Source of the DNA: Gautieria morchelliformis
Taxonomy: Eukaryota; Basidiomycota; Agaricomycetes; Gomphales; Gomphaceae
Length of the DNA stretch: 64,000 bases
Assembly (NCBI GenBank): GCA_015179125.1
Contig: WHVA01000496.1
Span: forward strand, 1-64,000
Direction: 5' to 3'
Positions 1 to 11,119 of the stretch are shown here, piece after piece. The notes beneath the pieces were generated by a model. It saw only the letters and a program-made list of their open reading frames with translations, searched no databases and was not told where the DNA came from. A program made the position numbers and the translations under genes. Each line of letters begins with the position of its first letter. Position 1 is the first letter of the stretch.

Positions 1-1
1 T

Positions 2-1678
2 GGGGCGGACCTCCGCCGTCGCATCGTGTCCCAGCACCATGACACACGGGTCGCTGGGCATGCTGGCAGGTGGAAGACGCTGGAGTTAGTGGCTCGGAAT
101 TACTGGTGGCCTCAGATGTCCCGCTACATCGGACAGTATGTGAAGACGTGTGACCTTTGTCTCCGAACCAAAGCGCAACGACGTCCGCCCGTCGGAGAAC
201 TTGTTCCGCTCCCGATTCCCGAATCCCGCTGGGACACCATCAGTGTCGACTTCATCGTTGAACTCCCAGAGTCTCATGGCTACGACGCGATCATGAACGT
301 CGTGGATTCGGTGAGCAAGGTGTCCCACTTCATTCCGACGCACACGACGATCACAGCCCTCGGAGCGGCCCGCCTGTTCCTTGCACATGTCTGGAAGTTG
401 CATGGGCTCCCGAAGCAAGTCGTTTCCGACCGAGGTCCGCAGTTTGTCGCGGAACTGACTCGGGAGCTCTACCGCCTGCTCGGCATAAAGCTGGCTACCA
501 CCACAGCGTACCATCCGCAGGGTGACGGACAGACGGAACGGGTCAATCAGGAGTTGGAGCAATATCTCCGCCTCTTTGTCAATGAGAGGCAGGATGACTG
601 GGATGAGTTACTTCCGCTGGCGGAATTCCAATACAACAACCATGTCCATTCCGCCACGCAACAGACTCCCTTCATGCTTGACTCCGGACGGCACCCGCGG
701 ATGGGCTTCGAACCACGCCAGGCTGACTCCCGACTCGAGACGGTCAATGAGTTCCGAGACCGCATGGACTCCACCCTTTCGGAAGCCAAGTCGGCCCTTG
801 CGAAGGCCAAGGATGACATGGCAAGGTACTACAACCGACGCCGGGTTCCTGCCCCAGAGTACCAAGTTGGAGACAAGGTGTACCTAGATGCAAGTGACAT
901 CCGCACCACACGCCCTTCGCAGAAGCTTGCCCACCGCTACCTTGGGCCCTTCACAGTGACGCGGAGGGTTGGACGGAATGCATACCGCCTCCGACTTCCG
1001 ATGTCCATGTCCCGCCTCCACCCCGTCTTCAACGTGGTGAAGTTACTCCCTATGCTTGAGGACCCAATTCCACGTCGGAAGGCTCATCCGCCACCTCCGC
1101 CAGAAATTGTAGATGGGGAAGAGCACTACGTGGTAGAACGGATCCTGGACAGCCGGTTTGTGCGAGGACGACTCCAATTCCTCGTGAAATGGGAAGGGTA
1201 TGGGTACGAGGAGAATTCGTGGGTCCCGGAGCAAGATGTTTCCGCTCCTGACAAACTCCGGGAGTTCTACAGGACACATCCAGGTGCCCCTCGCCGAATC
1301 CGCTCGCTGGCATTTCAATCCCTTGTGTCCCGCGCTTCGAGGACGCAGCACGCTAGAGGGGGGGTGATGTCAGGGGACACCCTGTTTTCCATTCCAGTTC
1401 CGACACCACACCCAGTTCCGACTCCATTTCCGACTCCGCTTCCGGTTCCGATTCCATCTCCGCATCCGCTTTCGGGAACGATTCCGCTTCTGGGAGAACT
1501 TCCACCAGTTCCGTTCGCCTTGCCAGTTCCACTCCAATTTCCGACTTCCGCCCCGGAACAGTGTCGGAAATCAAGCGACTCGCATAATAGGTGGCATCAA
1601 GGGTCGATCAAGGGTCAGGGGGATGCAGGGTTGATGGCGGGTGCCAAGCGTTGTCCCTGGCTGCGCAGCGTAGTATAA
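2..1678 (+). CDS. Ty3/gypsy pol, 3' part: integrase plus chromodomain (5' truncated by window edge)
   Basis: The 3' part of a chromovirus polyprotein; the frame is already open at base 2, so protease, RT and RNase H lie outside the window. In order: an H2C2 zinc-binding module (HH near the start, then CDLC), the integrase core with DTISVDFIVELP, SDRGPQF and GQTERVNQELEQ (D, D and E of the DDE triad), a C-terminal GPF/Y-like region around RYLGPFTV, and a chromodomain (HYVVERILDSR, FLVKWEGYGYEENSWVPE). Chromodomains of this type steer integration to marked chromatin. The frame runs past the polypurine tract into the LTR, where its last roughly 100 residues are a translated TTCCGACTCC-like repeat. 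No internal stop is seen, so this part could still be functional. Confidence 0.93.
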   Translation, partial: GADLRRRIVSQHHDTRVAGHAGRWKTLELVARNYWWPQMSRYIGQYVKTCDLCLRTKAQRRPPVGELVPLPIPESRWDTISVDFIVELPESHGYDAIMNVVDSVSKVSHFIPTHTTITALGAARLFLAHVWKLHGLPKQVVSDRGPQFVAELTRELYRLLGIKLATTTAYHPQGDGQTERVNQELEQYLRLFVNERQDDWDELLPLAEFQYNNHVHSATQQTPFMLDSGRHPRMGFEPRQADSRLETVNEFRDRMDSTLSEAKSALAKAKDDMARYYNRRRVPAPEYQVGDKVYLDASDIRTTRPSQKLAHRYLGPFTVTRRVGRNAYRLRLPMSMSRLHPVFNVVKLLPMLEDPIPRRKAHPPPPPEIVDGEEHYVVERILDSRFVRGRLQFLVKWEGYGYEENSWVPEQDVSAPDKLREFYRTHPGAPRRIRSLAFQSLVSRASRTQHARGGVMSGDTLFSIPVPTPHPVPTPFPTPLPVPIPSPHPLSGTIPLLGELPPVPFALPVPLQFPTSAPEQCRKSSDSHNRWHQGSIKGQGDAGLMAGAKRCPWLRSVV

Positions 1679-1799
1679 TACGGGCTCGCTGACATTGGGG
1701 GTCCTTAGACTTTTCTCTTTGGATTTCCCCTTGTCAGGTGAGAACCCCCTCTCTTGTATGCTCTGTTCATTTATACATACTTTGGATTTCCCCTTGTCA
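1365..1799 (+). repeat. 3' LTR of the Ty3/gypsy element (right end approximate)
   Basis: A purine run ending at 1364 is followed by TGATGTCAGGGG, as expected for a polypurine tract and LTR start. The LTR contains a degenerate TTCCGACTCC-type short tandem repeat (about 1387-1475). The motif CTTTGGATTTCCCCTTGTCA occurs twice, about 63 bp apart (near 1717 and 1780), so the LTR ends either near 1736 or near 1799. The 5' LTR is outside the window, so the end could not be fixed by comparison. Confidence 0.65.
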
Positions 1800-3349
1800 G
1801 TTGTGTGGTAGTGTGATCTCCACGACTAGCCAGGGTTGCCCTTACAGTGTAAGCTGTAAAATCTCGAGCTTCTGTTGACGATTCCATTGAAATCAGTTCG
1901 TACCAGACACGAGATTAAAAGAACTGTGTTTATCCGATACAGTCATTAGTTTGCTTTAGAAATCTGATGTAATCCAGGCTACCAAATCTGACCACAGCGT
2001 GTCCAGAAGTGAAAAATACAAACCTACATAAATTCTGAGATCATTGTCAACTTTGAAAACTTTATATGCATGTGAGCTTGCTGTGGACTTCTCAAATTTC
2101 AAAATTTCGAAACTTCCGAGTCTTTTTCAAAATATGCCTGCAAGCTTTTACTTCGGATAACACATTGCCTTCACAAACTCAAACTTTTTCAATTTCTTCA
2201 AGTTCAGAAAGATCTCAATTTGCACCGATCTCCTCTCACCTGGTCGCTACTGTCCTGGCAGCAGCCAACTATTTAAATCAGGCGCATCTTAGGCAAATAC
2301 ATGCAAACATACTACGTGTCTTGCCCTCTACCACAATGACCAACAACTTCTGTGGCCATAACACAATCCCCAGCCTCCATTGACTTCTCCAAAACCCTTC
2401 ATTTCCCCCATCTACATGAGATGAGTGCGTGTCATCTACCAAGTTGGATCTCGCATGTTTAGATCCTTTTAGCGAGTCCAAACTCGACCGCCCGGTTTAT
2501 ATAGGTGCCATATCTTTGTCCAGTAAGTCATTGATTTTCCAAGTCTGTATTGCCACCCATATAGGAGGTTTTATATCCACACCGCTCAATAACAAAGTGA
2601 TCGTTCTCTCATCGATGCTGTTGCTGAAGGATTGCTGAAGGATTGCTGAGCTCAACTCCATCTGTGATGCTCCACAATGCCAAGGGCTCAGTAACGCAAT
2701 GGCTACTATCTCACAGGCCTCCTCCTTCTGGCTCCAGTCCACCCAGTTCTGCAAATCCGTCCCCATGTTCTTGCTTGGCCCCGGCATTACCCTGCCATAT
2801 CGTCGCCTTGAGTGAGGAGTTCTCCATCTCATAATCCATCCTCCCTCTAACTCCTTCTTGCCATCCAGAAACGGAACTCACCCACGTGCGCTCTCTCCCA
2901 TGGATGACACTCACCTAAAGTCGCTGCCTGTGAAACGCGGGATGGCGAAGCATCATCGATTCCCCTGCGTATGATGCCAGCAAGGGTGAACCGCACCCTA
3001 ATTTTTTGCTGACCCCGCGCAGAGGACAACAACCCGCTCACCGACGATGCCGCCTCGTCCATCTCCGCCTCCCGCACGAGTCCCTCTTTCTTCTCCACAG
3101 CATGCGAGCTGACCTTAGTGTCCAGAATACTATCATTATCGGCCTTTCTTCATATACCGGTGGTTGGGGATGGTGGGATCGGTTGGCAGTGGCGGATTTG
3201 GTGGATTTGGTCAAGGGAGGTGGACCTGAGGTGATCAGTTGGGACCGGTGGATCTGCTGGGATCGGTCCCAGCAGTATTACAATATTTGTAAATCAAGCT
3301 CAAACCGATGTCATCATATTTGAAACCGTAACATATGTGATCTTCTTGG
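1800..3349. other. Intergenic or degraded DNA, no firm gene
   Basis: No recognisable gene. Three minus-strand frames (2278-2481, 2497-2832, 2847-3098) are arranged so that they might be exons of one small unknown gene. The middle one encodes a plausible-looking stretch (WVDWSQKEEACEIVAIALL). I found no domain and no convincing splice joins, so it is not called. 3150-3290 is G-rich low-complexity sequence. Confidence 0.4.
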
Positions 3350-4379
3350 TGTCAAGATTGGTCTTTAGGCGTTAATATCGTGTATTAGTGAACACAGCGA
3401 ATGCCCGAATAGCTTGTGCGAATAAGTATGCCATTCGGCGAATACGTGAACCAATGAATGTTCACAAGATAAGATGGTTGCCCGAACGGGGCTCGCCCTA
3501 TCTACAGTCGTAGCGAAATGGCCCGTGGCACTTGACGATGTAACGCGCAAGGTGTCACGGAAGGGCTGTCTAAGTAGCGACAATCCCTTCGCTGGCGAAG
3601 GTGCTCCTTCAGAGCCCTTCGCCAACAGCACAGAAAATAGTTTGAAAGCTAGGGTAACGAAGATGAAGTATGAGAACTCACCAGTGATGCCTAAGTCCTC
3701 TGCTGGTCGAAGATAGAAATCTCCAAGAGAAGGCTTAAGGCGATGATCACAGCAAGGTCAAGTTTGCACAAGATGGACGATGTATGATAATTGAACTGGA
3801 GAATATACATGCGAATGTAAACTACTTATATCAAATGCTCGTAAGGTATTAGCAAAGAGGAAAGAGGCTGTCGTGAGTCAGGGTCGGATAGGGGTGCGCA
3901 GTCATGATACTAAGTAGATGGAATAAACATACAATAGAGTGAGGGAAGAGTGCGAACATGAAACGACAGAGAGTAAAGGTGGCGAAGGCACTTATGGACA
4001 AAACCATGTCTTGGGACCCACATACATGCTACCCTGCACGGACTCTTCGTCTACTGGGTTGATCCTGCACAACCTATGGAAGGGACGTCCTGCAAACACA
4101 CTTTGGCCATACGAACACCCAAAGGGGTCGGATTAAGAAGTGATGGGGTTAATGATGATCCATCATGCTGGGTGAATGGTATCGATCATATTTGATGGCG
4201 TGCCTGCTGGCGAAATGCGCGAGCAGCGAATAGCAGTTCAGAGAATGGGGCGAACAGCGGGTAGAGTGGATGTAGAGGGGGAGTGGTCCGTGGGTGCGGC
4301 GAACTCTGGCAAAGATGCTAGGGAGTGACGAGGGGGAACATAGAGACAGTGGGGTAAGAGAAATAGATAGGTCATGACA
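3350..4379 (+). mobile_element. Solo LTR, copy 1 (TGTCA...TGACA ends)
   Basis: Starts TGTCAAGATTGG and ends GGTCATGACA, giving a TG...CA LTR with a 5-bp terminal inversion TGTCA/TGACA. Most of its length matches 6534-7810. The flanks CTTGG (3345-3349) and CCTGG (4380-4384) look like a 5-bp target duplication with one substitution, suggesting an older insertion than copy 2. No internal retrotransposon sequence adjoins it. It is about 1.03 kb against 1.28 kb for copy 2, the difference lying mainly in the 3' third. Confidence 0.8.
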
Positions 4380-4384
4380 CCTGG

Positions 4385-4794
4385 AACCGATAACAAAAGA
4401 TATAATAAATTCTATTCATCAGATCTACACCGACATGAACTGATAAAAGTGGTATCATTTCTGTGATCCAGCATGATCAGACTGGGTCCGTAGTTTTCAC
4501 CGACCTGAACCGCTGCGACCTCCCTGGATCCGGGTTGATTCTCAGTGGGGCTGATGCCTTAAACACAATACATCGAGAGCAAACCATTTTGATAGCACCA
4601 CAGAAGGAGAGCTGGATCGGATTCACGTCAACATCAAGTGATGATCAGGCTGTGGTCTGCCAATGCATTACCTCACCCTGTGTATGAGCTGCCGGAGATC
4701 AATTGAATAGCTGCATAATTAGAATTAATCCGCGAATATCTCCCTGAGAGAATCTGAGAAATGCAGATCCCTGACAGAAATGTTGGCTCCATTA
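4385..4794. other. Unassigned DNA left of the large DNA transposon
   Basis: About 410 bp with no gene or repeat that I recognise. The last two bases (4793-4794, TA) form the left copy of the TA target duplication of the next element. Confidence 0.4.
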
Positions 4795-5250
4795 CAGCTG
4801 TTCCGGGTACATAAGGCGGAGTCTGAATTTTGACTCCGTGACAGCCGTTCAGAAAGAAACATGTATACCTCGATAACTAGTGGATAATAAGACCTGATAT
4901 TTTGTAATAACTATATATGATATAGTATCTACCATTTAGTACAATATATATAGCTTATTATTCAGATTCTAATATTCGAAAAAATAGGCTTATATGCACC
5001 ATTATGATACCAATATAGCATAAGCAGAGGATGTAGCATTCTCAGACTAGAGTAATATACATGTATAAATGTTTGAAAACTAATGGAATTGTATACTGAA
5101 TGGTTTAGGGAAGGGGAGGGCTGCATACTAATTGAGCACCTTTCCAGCCTTTTAGCTGTCTACAAGGCCATAAATGCTGGTTGTAACACTCTAAACTATT
5201 GTATATAACGTATATTTACAATAATTACATGTAACGTATTTTTTTCAGGC
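4795..5250 (+). repeat. Left terminal inverted repeat of the large DNA transposon
   Basis: Inverted copy of 12924-13380, nearly identical. Close to the tip is a small hairpin, CGGAGTC-8 nt-GACTCCG (around 4817-4838), conserved in both TIRs and a possible transposase-binding feature. The inner boundary is where the two copies stop matching, next to TTTTTTCAGG. Confidence 0.9.
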
Positions 5251-5319
5251 TTTCCTTGACTTCATAAACCTGCTGGCGGCCATGCGGCACTTGTGACATC
5301 ACGCGATGTAGCGCGATTA

Positions 5320-5331
5320 GGTCACGTGACC
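5320..5331. promoter_or_regulatory. GGTCACGTGACC palindrome upstream of the cargo gene
   Basis: A perfect 12-bp palindrome with a CACGTG E-box core, 110 bp upstream of the cargo ATG. The same 12-mer recurs in the unrelated Helitrons further right. A CACGTG-containing relative (GTCACGTGAC) lies near 12867, upstream of the transposase gene at the other end. CACGTG is the classic bHLH-factor site; its use here is inferred. Confidence 0.5.
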
Positions 5332-6533
5332 GCACGAAGCCTCGTGCTGCAACGTGGCCTTGCCGCCTTCCTCTTACTTCCTGTTTTCCCCACCCATCGT
5401 TTCTCTGCTCAGCTTCTATCAGACCACATTTTTCTGGCTAATGGCTCGTCAAAAGGGCAAAGTAACCACCAAACCACCCGGGGAGCCGCCTCCCAGCAAA
5501 CCGAAAACCCGTGAGCGGGACGTGGTAGATCCCTCACACATAGTCGAGGGATGTCGATCCAGGACCCCTTCCAGTCGTTTACTCCAGTCAAGTGACGCAA
5601 AACCGGTCTCCAAGCCGGTGACCGGCTCAGAGACAGCGAGGATACCATATAAGCCCCCTCCAGTTCGTCCCTCTACTGCTCCCAAGGCCGCGACCGCTGC
5701 TCCCAAGGCCATGACCGCTGCCCCTGCCCCGCCCCCGCCGCGACCGCTGCCCCTGTCCCCGCCCCTGCAGTGACCGCCGCCCCTGCCCCTGCCCCTGCCC
5801 CTGACCCTGTTACTACTGCGGCGCTCAGTACGATTCTAGAGGAACAGGAGTCCCAAATCGAAACTGATGCGGATGACGAGGATCTTTACGTGGACCACCC
5901 CTCAGTGAGCAGTGACGAAGATCTATTTTCAGGTCTTGAACCCTTGGACGTCGAACTCCCGGCTCCATCTGACCAGTCGTCAAAGGCTAGAGTGGCGAGA
6001 AAGGTTGGCAAAGGAGCAAGCAAGGCAGCAGTTGCCTTGCCTCACGGTATGTTTCTTATTCTCACTTTTTTTCTGCACACTAACAATTTATATACAGCTA
6101 TTAAGTTTAGTATCCCCTCCCGTTTCGGACTCAAACAGCTCATATGGCGTACACACCATGTCGAGCCGACAACCACCATAGCCGACCTGAAGGAGACCAT
6201 TCACCTCATCCTCGGCCTGGATGCGATACCAGCCGTGAAGCGCCCTCCCCTTGTTACGCATATCAAACACGATCCGGCCAAGCTTTGTTTTGCTCTCGAC
6301 ACTGACGATGACTGGGAGGCCCTTAAGGACGAATGGAGGAAACGGGCAGCAAAATGGGGTGAAGATACCTGCATTGAGATTGTAACTGGTCCTAAAGTAA
6401 GTTTTTATTTTCTTTTGTTCTTCTACAGCTAAATTTTTGATAGTTTTTTGACTTTCTGGAGGAGGCCGTTGCGGCACACGCTGCATCCTCTAAAGGAAAG
6501 GCCAAGGCCAAGGTCAAGCCTGCCGTTAACCCC

Positions 6534-7810
6534 TGTCAAGATTGGTTTTTAGGCGTTAATATCGTGTATTAGTGAACACAGCGAATGCCCAAATAACTTG
6601 TGCGAAGAGATATGCCATTAGGCGAATAAGTGAACCGATAAATGTTCACGAAACAAAGAGGTTGCCCAAACGGGGCTCGCCCTGTCTACAGTCGTAGCGA
6701 AACAGCTCGCAACACTTGACGACACAACGTGCAAGATATTGCGGAAGGGCTGTCTAAGTTTCGACAGTCCCTTCGCTGGCGAAGGTGCTCTTTAGGAGCC
6801 CTTCGCCAACAGCACAGAAGGTAGTTCGAAGGCTAGGGTAACGAAGATGAAGTATGAGAACTCACCGGTGGTGCCTAAGTCCTTTGCTAGTCGAAGATAG
6901 AAATCTTCAAGGAGAGGCTCAAGACGATGATCACAGCGAGGTCAAGCTTGCACAAGATGGACGACGTATGATAATTGAACTGGGGAATATACATGCGAAT
7001 GTAAACTACTTATATCGAATGCTCGTACGGTATCAGCGAATAGGAAAGGGGCCGTCACAAGTCAGGGTTGGATAGGGGCGCGCAGTCATGATACAGCATA
7101 GATGAAATAAACATACAATAGAATGCGAGGAGAGGGGGAACATAAAACGACGGAGAGTAAAGGTGGCGAAGGCACTTATGGACAAAACCATGTCTTAGGA
7201 CCCGCATACATGCTACCCTGCACGGACTCTTGGTCTACTGGGTCGATTCCGCACGACCTATGGAAGGGATGCCCTGCGAACACACTTTGACCATACAAAC
7301 ACCCAATGGGGTTGGATTAAGAAGACGATGGGGTTAATGATGAACCATCATGCCGGGTGAATGGCATCGATCGTATTTGATGGTGTACCTGCTGGCGAAT
7401 GATGCGAGCAGCGACTAGCCATTCGGCGAAATGCAAGGAAGGGCGAACAGAGGTGGCCTAGTGGAGGGAAGGTCGAGGTAGAGGGCGAAGCTGAGCGAAT
7501 ACCGAGGAGGAGTAGCGAAAGGGAAAATGGGGATATCAAGGTGTAGGACATACACTGGTCATGGAAATCCAACTTATCAGAACACCATCAGAGGAGGGTC
7601 GAACAGCGGAGGTAGTAGACCCAGTGATGACTTGTCAAGTCAGTCCAAAACCATTGGTCGTGCGTTTTAACGGCGTGGCGGTGGTAGCGGGCGCGAATCA
7701 GCAAATATCAGTTGCCGAACATGACAATAGTGATCGGAACGAACACGGAAATGGGGTGATAAATGTCAGGGCAGAGCACCTGAGTTATGAGGAATAAACG
7801 CGTCATGACA
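6534..7810 (+). mobile_element. Solo LTR, copy 2, inserted in the cargo gene exon
   Basis: TGTCAAGATTGG ... GTCATGACA, flanked by a perfect 5-bp duplication ACCCC (6529-6533 and 7811-7815). It is homologous to 3350-4379. The interrupted exon reads through cleanly once the LTR and one ACCCC are disregarded, so the insertion came after the transposon arrived and left an unpaired LTR, probably by LTR-LTR recombination. Confidence 0.92.
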
Positions 7811-8264
7811 ACCCCTTTCTTCCGGACGACGCAGCCATTGAGTCTGAGTCGGTGGCAAAGCTAGGTGCAGCTGATATGGCCAGGTCAGCGCGATTCCAGG
7901 AGGAACTCGGGAAGCTCAGGGAAGCCTGGTCCTGTGACCAGCACCCCAAGTCAATATGTATGGCGCGTGCATTGAGGGGCCACCACTGTTGGGTGCATTT
8001 ATGCTCCTGCACCAAAATCAAGCATAATATTATCAATTTGTTGTATGGTTTCTCAATTTATTCTCATATTGTTCTTGTATCATGCATCCATTTCTCTGGT
8101 TATTTTCGAAATTTTCCACTCACTCCCTACCTCTCCATTTCATCTTGTTATTTCTACTTTCACAAGCGGCTGCACCCAGCGGAGTCTGAAATGACTTCGA
8201 CGCGCGAGCCCTTGGGCGCTAAAGGGCCGGGTAGTAGTACATGCGCAGTGAAACAGATTTCCCC

Positions 8265-8413
8265 CTCTCTCAGTGACAACTAAATTCACTGAGAGAGGCA
8301 AGTAAATTAGTCTAGTGTTCTTTTGATTTATTGACCTAGAAATCCTCTGTAGTGAATTGATTTCTAGGTAGTGTATAATATATTTACAGTGACAACTAAA
8401 TTCACTGAGAGAG
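8265..8413. repeat. Short duplicated segment with a 12-bp hairpin
   Basis: CTCTCTCAGTGA (8265-8276) and TCACTGAGAGAG (8286-8297) form a perfect 12-bp stem with a 9-nt loop. The 27-bp block containing the loop and right arm recurs at 8387-8413, and TAGTGAATTGATTTCTAG is also doubled. The block lies in the probable intron before the last cargo exons. A related module with TATA and a GTGAGT donor lies at about 10490-10590. Confidence 0.6.
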
Positions 8414-9310
8414 TGAATTGATTTCTAGTCTATTCTTTTGAGCACCAAGTCCATACCTACTGCCTATAATTCCTGTCCTCTACAACCACAAGGTACTGAA
8501 CTGCGAGGGCGAACTTTCCTGGGTATTAGAGCTCGTAAGGTTCTCTGATCTCTTTTTTATTTCATGTGCTAACATTTTAATAGATAGGTGGTACAAGCGA
8601 CGTGGACGTCAACACCCCTCCCAGGATTGAGTATTTCAAGTTCTTCCACACCCAAGATGGCGGCAGTGCCCCAGTCCTTCGTCGAGGTGACGCGCGGCAT
8701 TATAGCGAGCCACCCACTAGCATACATCATGACGCCGCTCCTCCTGTTATGCCTGCCGTTCCCCCATCCACATCAATTTCCCTGCCAACATCTTTCAGCA
8801 TCTACAGGTGTCTCACCACTCTCGTCCCAAAAGGGGCCGCTCCCCATCACCCAGTGATCGTGTGGCAAGTCCGGATGACAATGCACCAGTGGACGACTCG
8901 CCTACCCCCACCATCGGGGAGTGGATCATGCACTTGGAGATGCAGCGCCTTGCGTACAAGAGGTGGGATTTTCTGAGACAGAAGTTTGCCGAGGAAGAGT
9001 CAATGGATATGCTCATTAGCAGCCTCGCGAGACTATCGCTTGCGAACTTGAAGGTTGGGTATAGTCTCAAGATGGTTGATGCAGTGTTTATCTTGGAACA
9101 GCTTGAAGTGGCGGGGAAGCGGTATGGTTTTGCGGTAGGTGCTCAGGATGATGACAGGCAGAGGTCCAAGAAAGCCAGATATTAGATGTTTTGGTAATAC
9201 ATTTTGATACAGCACAAACCTGTGACTTGGTATTTAGATGAAAATATCAGTTGGGGCTTTCAGGGAATGAGTGTGATGATGTGCACCTTGGTACATGATA
9301 TATGCATGAA

Positions 9311-9380
9311 AAGAAAAATAAAAAATTTATGAAAATTATAAAAATAAATAAAAATAAAATAAAATAAAATAAAATAAAAA
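9311..9380 (+). repeat. AAAAT-type simple repeat downstream of the cargo gene
   Basis: A tract of AAAAT/AAATAAA units about 125 bp after the cargo stop codon. It contains several AATAAA-like hexamers and may act as the polyadenylation region of the cargo gene. Confidence 0.6.
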
Positions 9381-9725
9381 GCTGCGTCTGTCAGCGTTCA
9401 GCATCAGCCACATGACTAAGTTGACGAGGAAACAGTGGTCATCAGTGGAAAGGATCTCCTAAAGCTTTCACTTTTGGAGCAGTGAAGAGTATCAAGTAAT
9501 AGTAGTAAAAGTGTTGCAAGCTAAGTCATACAGTGATAAAATAGCATATATGCAGGCACTTGGCAAGGAGTTCACTGTCTCTGTGCCGGTCTCCTGAGGC
9601 AGCCAATTGGTATGTTCATCCAGGGAGCTATTATCAGGATTCCCAGATAGAGTCTGAAGAAATCATTATCCCTGGTGGTCTTGTAGGATCATGGATAACG
9701 CAGCGGTTGGTTATGGAGTTGCTCA

Positions 9726-10252
9726 TAGGGCTCCACACCGTGCCATACAACCACGGCTGTATGGTGCCATATTATGGCCATGGCACCTGTATCGTCAAGG
9801 GTCTGTGTGTGCTGCCGACGGTATGGTATATGGTATGCAATGGGAAAGCCCCGAAAACCTTGTAGCCGAGCCCAAAAATACATCCGCCGATGGGCGCTAC
9901 TGCTGGTAGGCAGGCCAGATTTACATGGCGCTCATGCTCCCATTCCCCCCTGCTGACATTCCGCCACGCGTGCACACACCGTAGCGAGCAGCTGGGTGTG
10001 ATATTATCAATATAGTTTTGCTGCCGGTCGCATGCAGTAAGGAATTCTCATAACTGCTCTAAGTTTAGGCCAAGCTATAATAGCTCAGCCATATGAATCC
10101 GTCAACCATAATACGGATGGTACCGTACCTGTACCGTACATACCATCAGAGGGGTGAGGTGTTGATCTATGGACAGTATACAGTCTGCCATATCTGTCAA
10201 CTTGCTGTACATTATATGGCCGTAGCTGTAATACGGACGGTGTGCAGCCCTA
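9726..10252. mobile_element. hAT-like MITE (527 bp)
   Basis: Left end TAGGGCTCCACACCGT, right end (inverted) TAGGGCTGCACACCGT, flanked by a perfect 8-bp duplication GTTGCTCA (9718-9725 and 10253-10260). The 8-bp target site and TAGGG-type terminus fit the hAT superfamily. The interior has no transposase. It is rich in short inverted motifs such as CCATAC/GTATGG and ACCGTAC, and the open frames inside it are not real genes. It is non-autonomous. Confidence 0.88.
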
Positions 10253-10260
10253 GTTGCTCA

Positions 10261-11119
10261 TGGCCTTCATCTTTGCAAATTCACATGATCCCTCTTTGAC
10301 AAAATCATTGAAGCCTCCGGCAAGCATGACTTTGGCTTTACTGCTAATTATGCAATGTCAAGGGATTGCAGAGCCATTACACTGAATATATTTCAATGAT
10401 ATGTGCACCAGACTTCAAACCCAACATTGTGTTCTGCATGATGGGTGCCTAAATTATGTTCCTAGGCAATCCCATTGCCTGACAGGTGCTTATATAAATG
10501 GCCGGAACCAAGTACATGCAAGTGAAACAGGCCCATGCGCAGCCTCCCCTCCGCAGTGTTGACTATCACTGAGAAGGTGAGTTTATTAGTGTATCTTCGT
10601 AAAATAGGTAGCTTTCCCTTATATTACTAGTGTTGATTATAGAACACTAAATAGTCTCCTGAAGGTTCCATCCATTGAACTACTGGTCTATAATATTCCA
10701 CTGTGTCCATACCGAGTTACTACATCAATATGCGGAATCTATCCATATATACAAGAACATACCAAGCACCAATGGGAATCTTGATAGGACCTGCAGGCCA
10801 AAGCAGAAGCATATTACCTCACTACAGTATTGATAAAGCTGTCCCATAAGCATCAGTATGCATTGATCAAAGGCTAGCATAAGAGCACAGATGTCTCCTG
10901 TAGTATACCCTTCTGTACTTCAAGCTCCTCCCTACAATATTTGAACATGGTGGCAATGCTAGCCATTCCTCTCATACCACCAATACTGGACACAACTTCA
11001 GAGGGATGAACATATTTGTACAGCTTATATGGGTCAGTGATCCTGGACATAATCAGTACATATTACATGTATGGGTGGTTTCTGCCTTTTTTGGATGAAC
11101 ATGTCGTGTTGTCTTCCTT
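10261..11119. other. Middle of the large transposon: promoter-like module, no firm gene
   Basis: Mostly AT-rich without a recognisable gene. A module at about 10490-10590 has a TATA-like TATATAAAT, then AGTACATGCAAGTGAAACAG and a splice-donor-like GAGAAG|GTGAGT. It resembles 8225-8305 closely enough to be a diverged duplicate. This could be the promoter and first non-coding exon of a gene reading right. Confidence 0.4.

Larger units (their letters stand above)
5441..9185 (+). pseudogene. Cargo gene of the large transposon: unknown protein, interrupted by a solo LTR
   Basis: I do not recognise the protein. The start MARQKGKVTTKP opens a Pro/Ala-rich region with a 1-2-nt phase break in a C-rich repeat (about 5730-5770). 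An acidic stretch follows (DADDEDLYVDHPSVSSDEDLF), then introns at about 6046-6099 and 6396-6447 with GT/AG ends. The exon between them has a compact region (FSIPSRFGLKQLIW ... CIEIV) that might be a ubiquitin- or PB1-like fold, which is only a guess. The next exon, KGKAKAKVKPAVNP, is cut by the solo LTR and resumes after it as LPDDAAIESES, then a Cys/His cluster (CDQHP...CMARALRGHHCWVHLC). The last exons encode TPPRIEYFKFF and a helical C-terminus (GEWIMHLEMQRLAYKRW ... GYSLKMVDAVFIL) ending in a basic tail, SKKARY. A second phase break lies near 8800. Confidence 0.6.

Noticed and set aside
1380..1678. Functional C-terminal extension of the gypsy Pol protein
   Set aside because: It is read-through into the LTR over a TTCCGACTCC repeat; the chromodomain is the last recognisable unit.
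9560..9956. Small overlapping frames around 9560-9956
   Set aside because: They lie across the end of the MITE and its palindromic motifs, with no conserved coding pattern.
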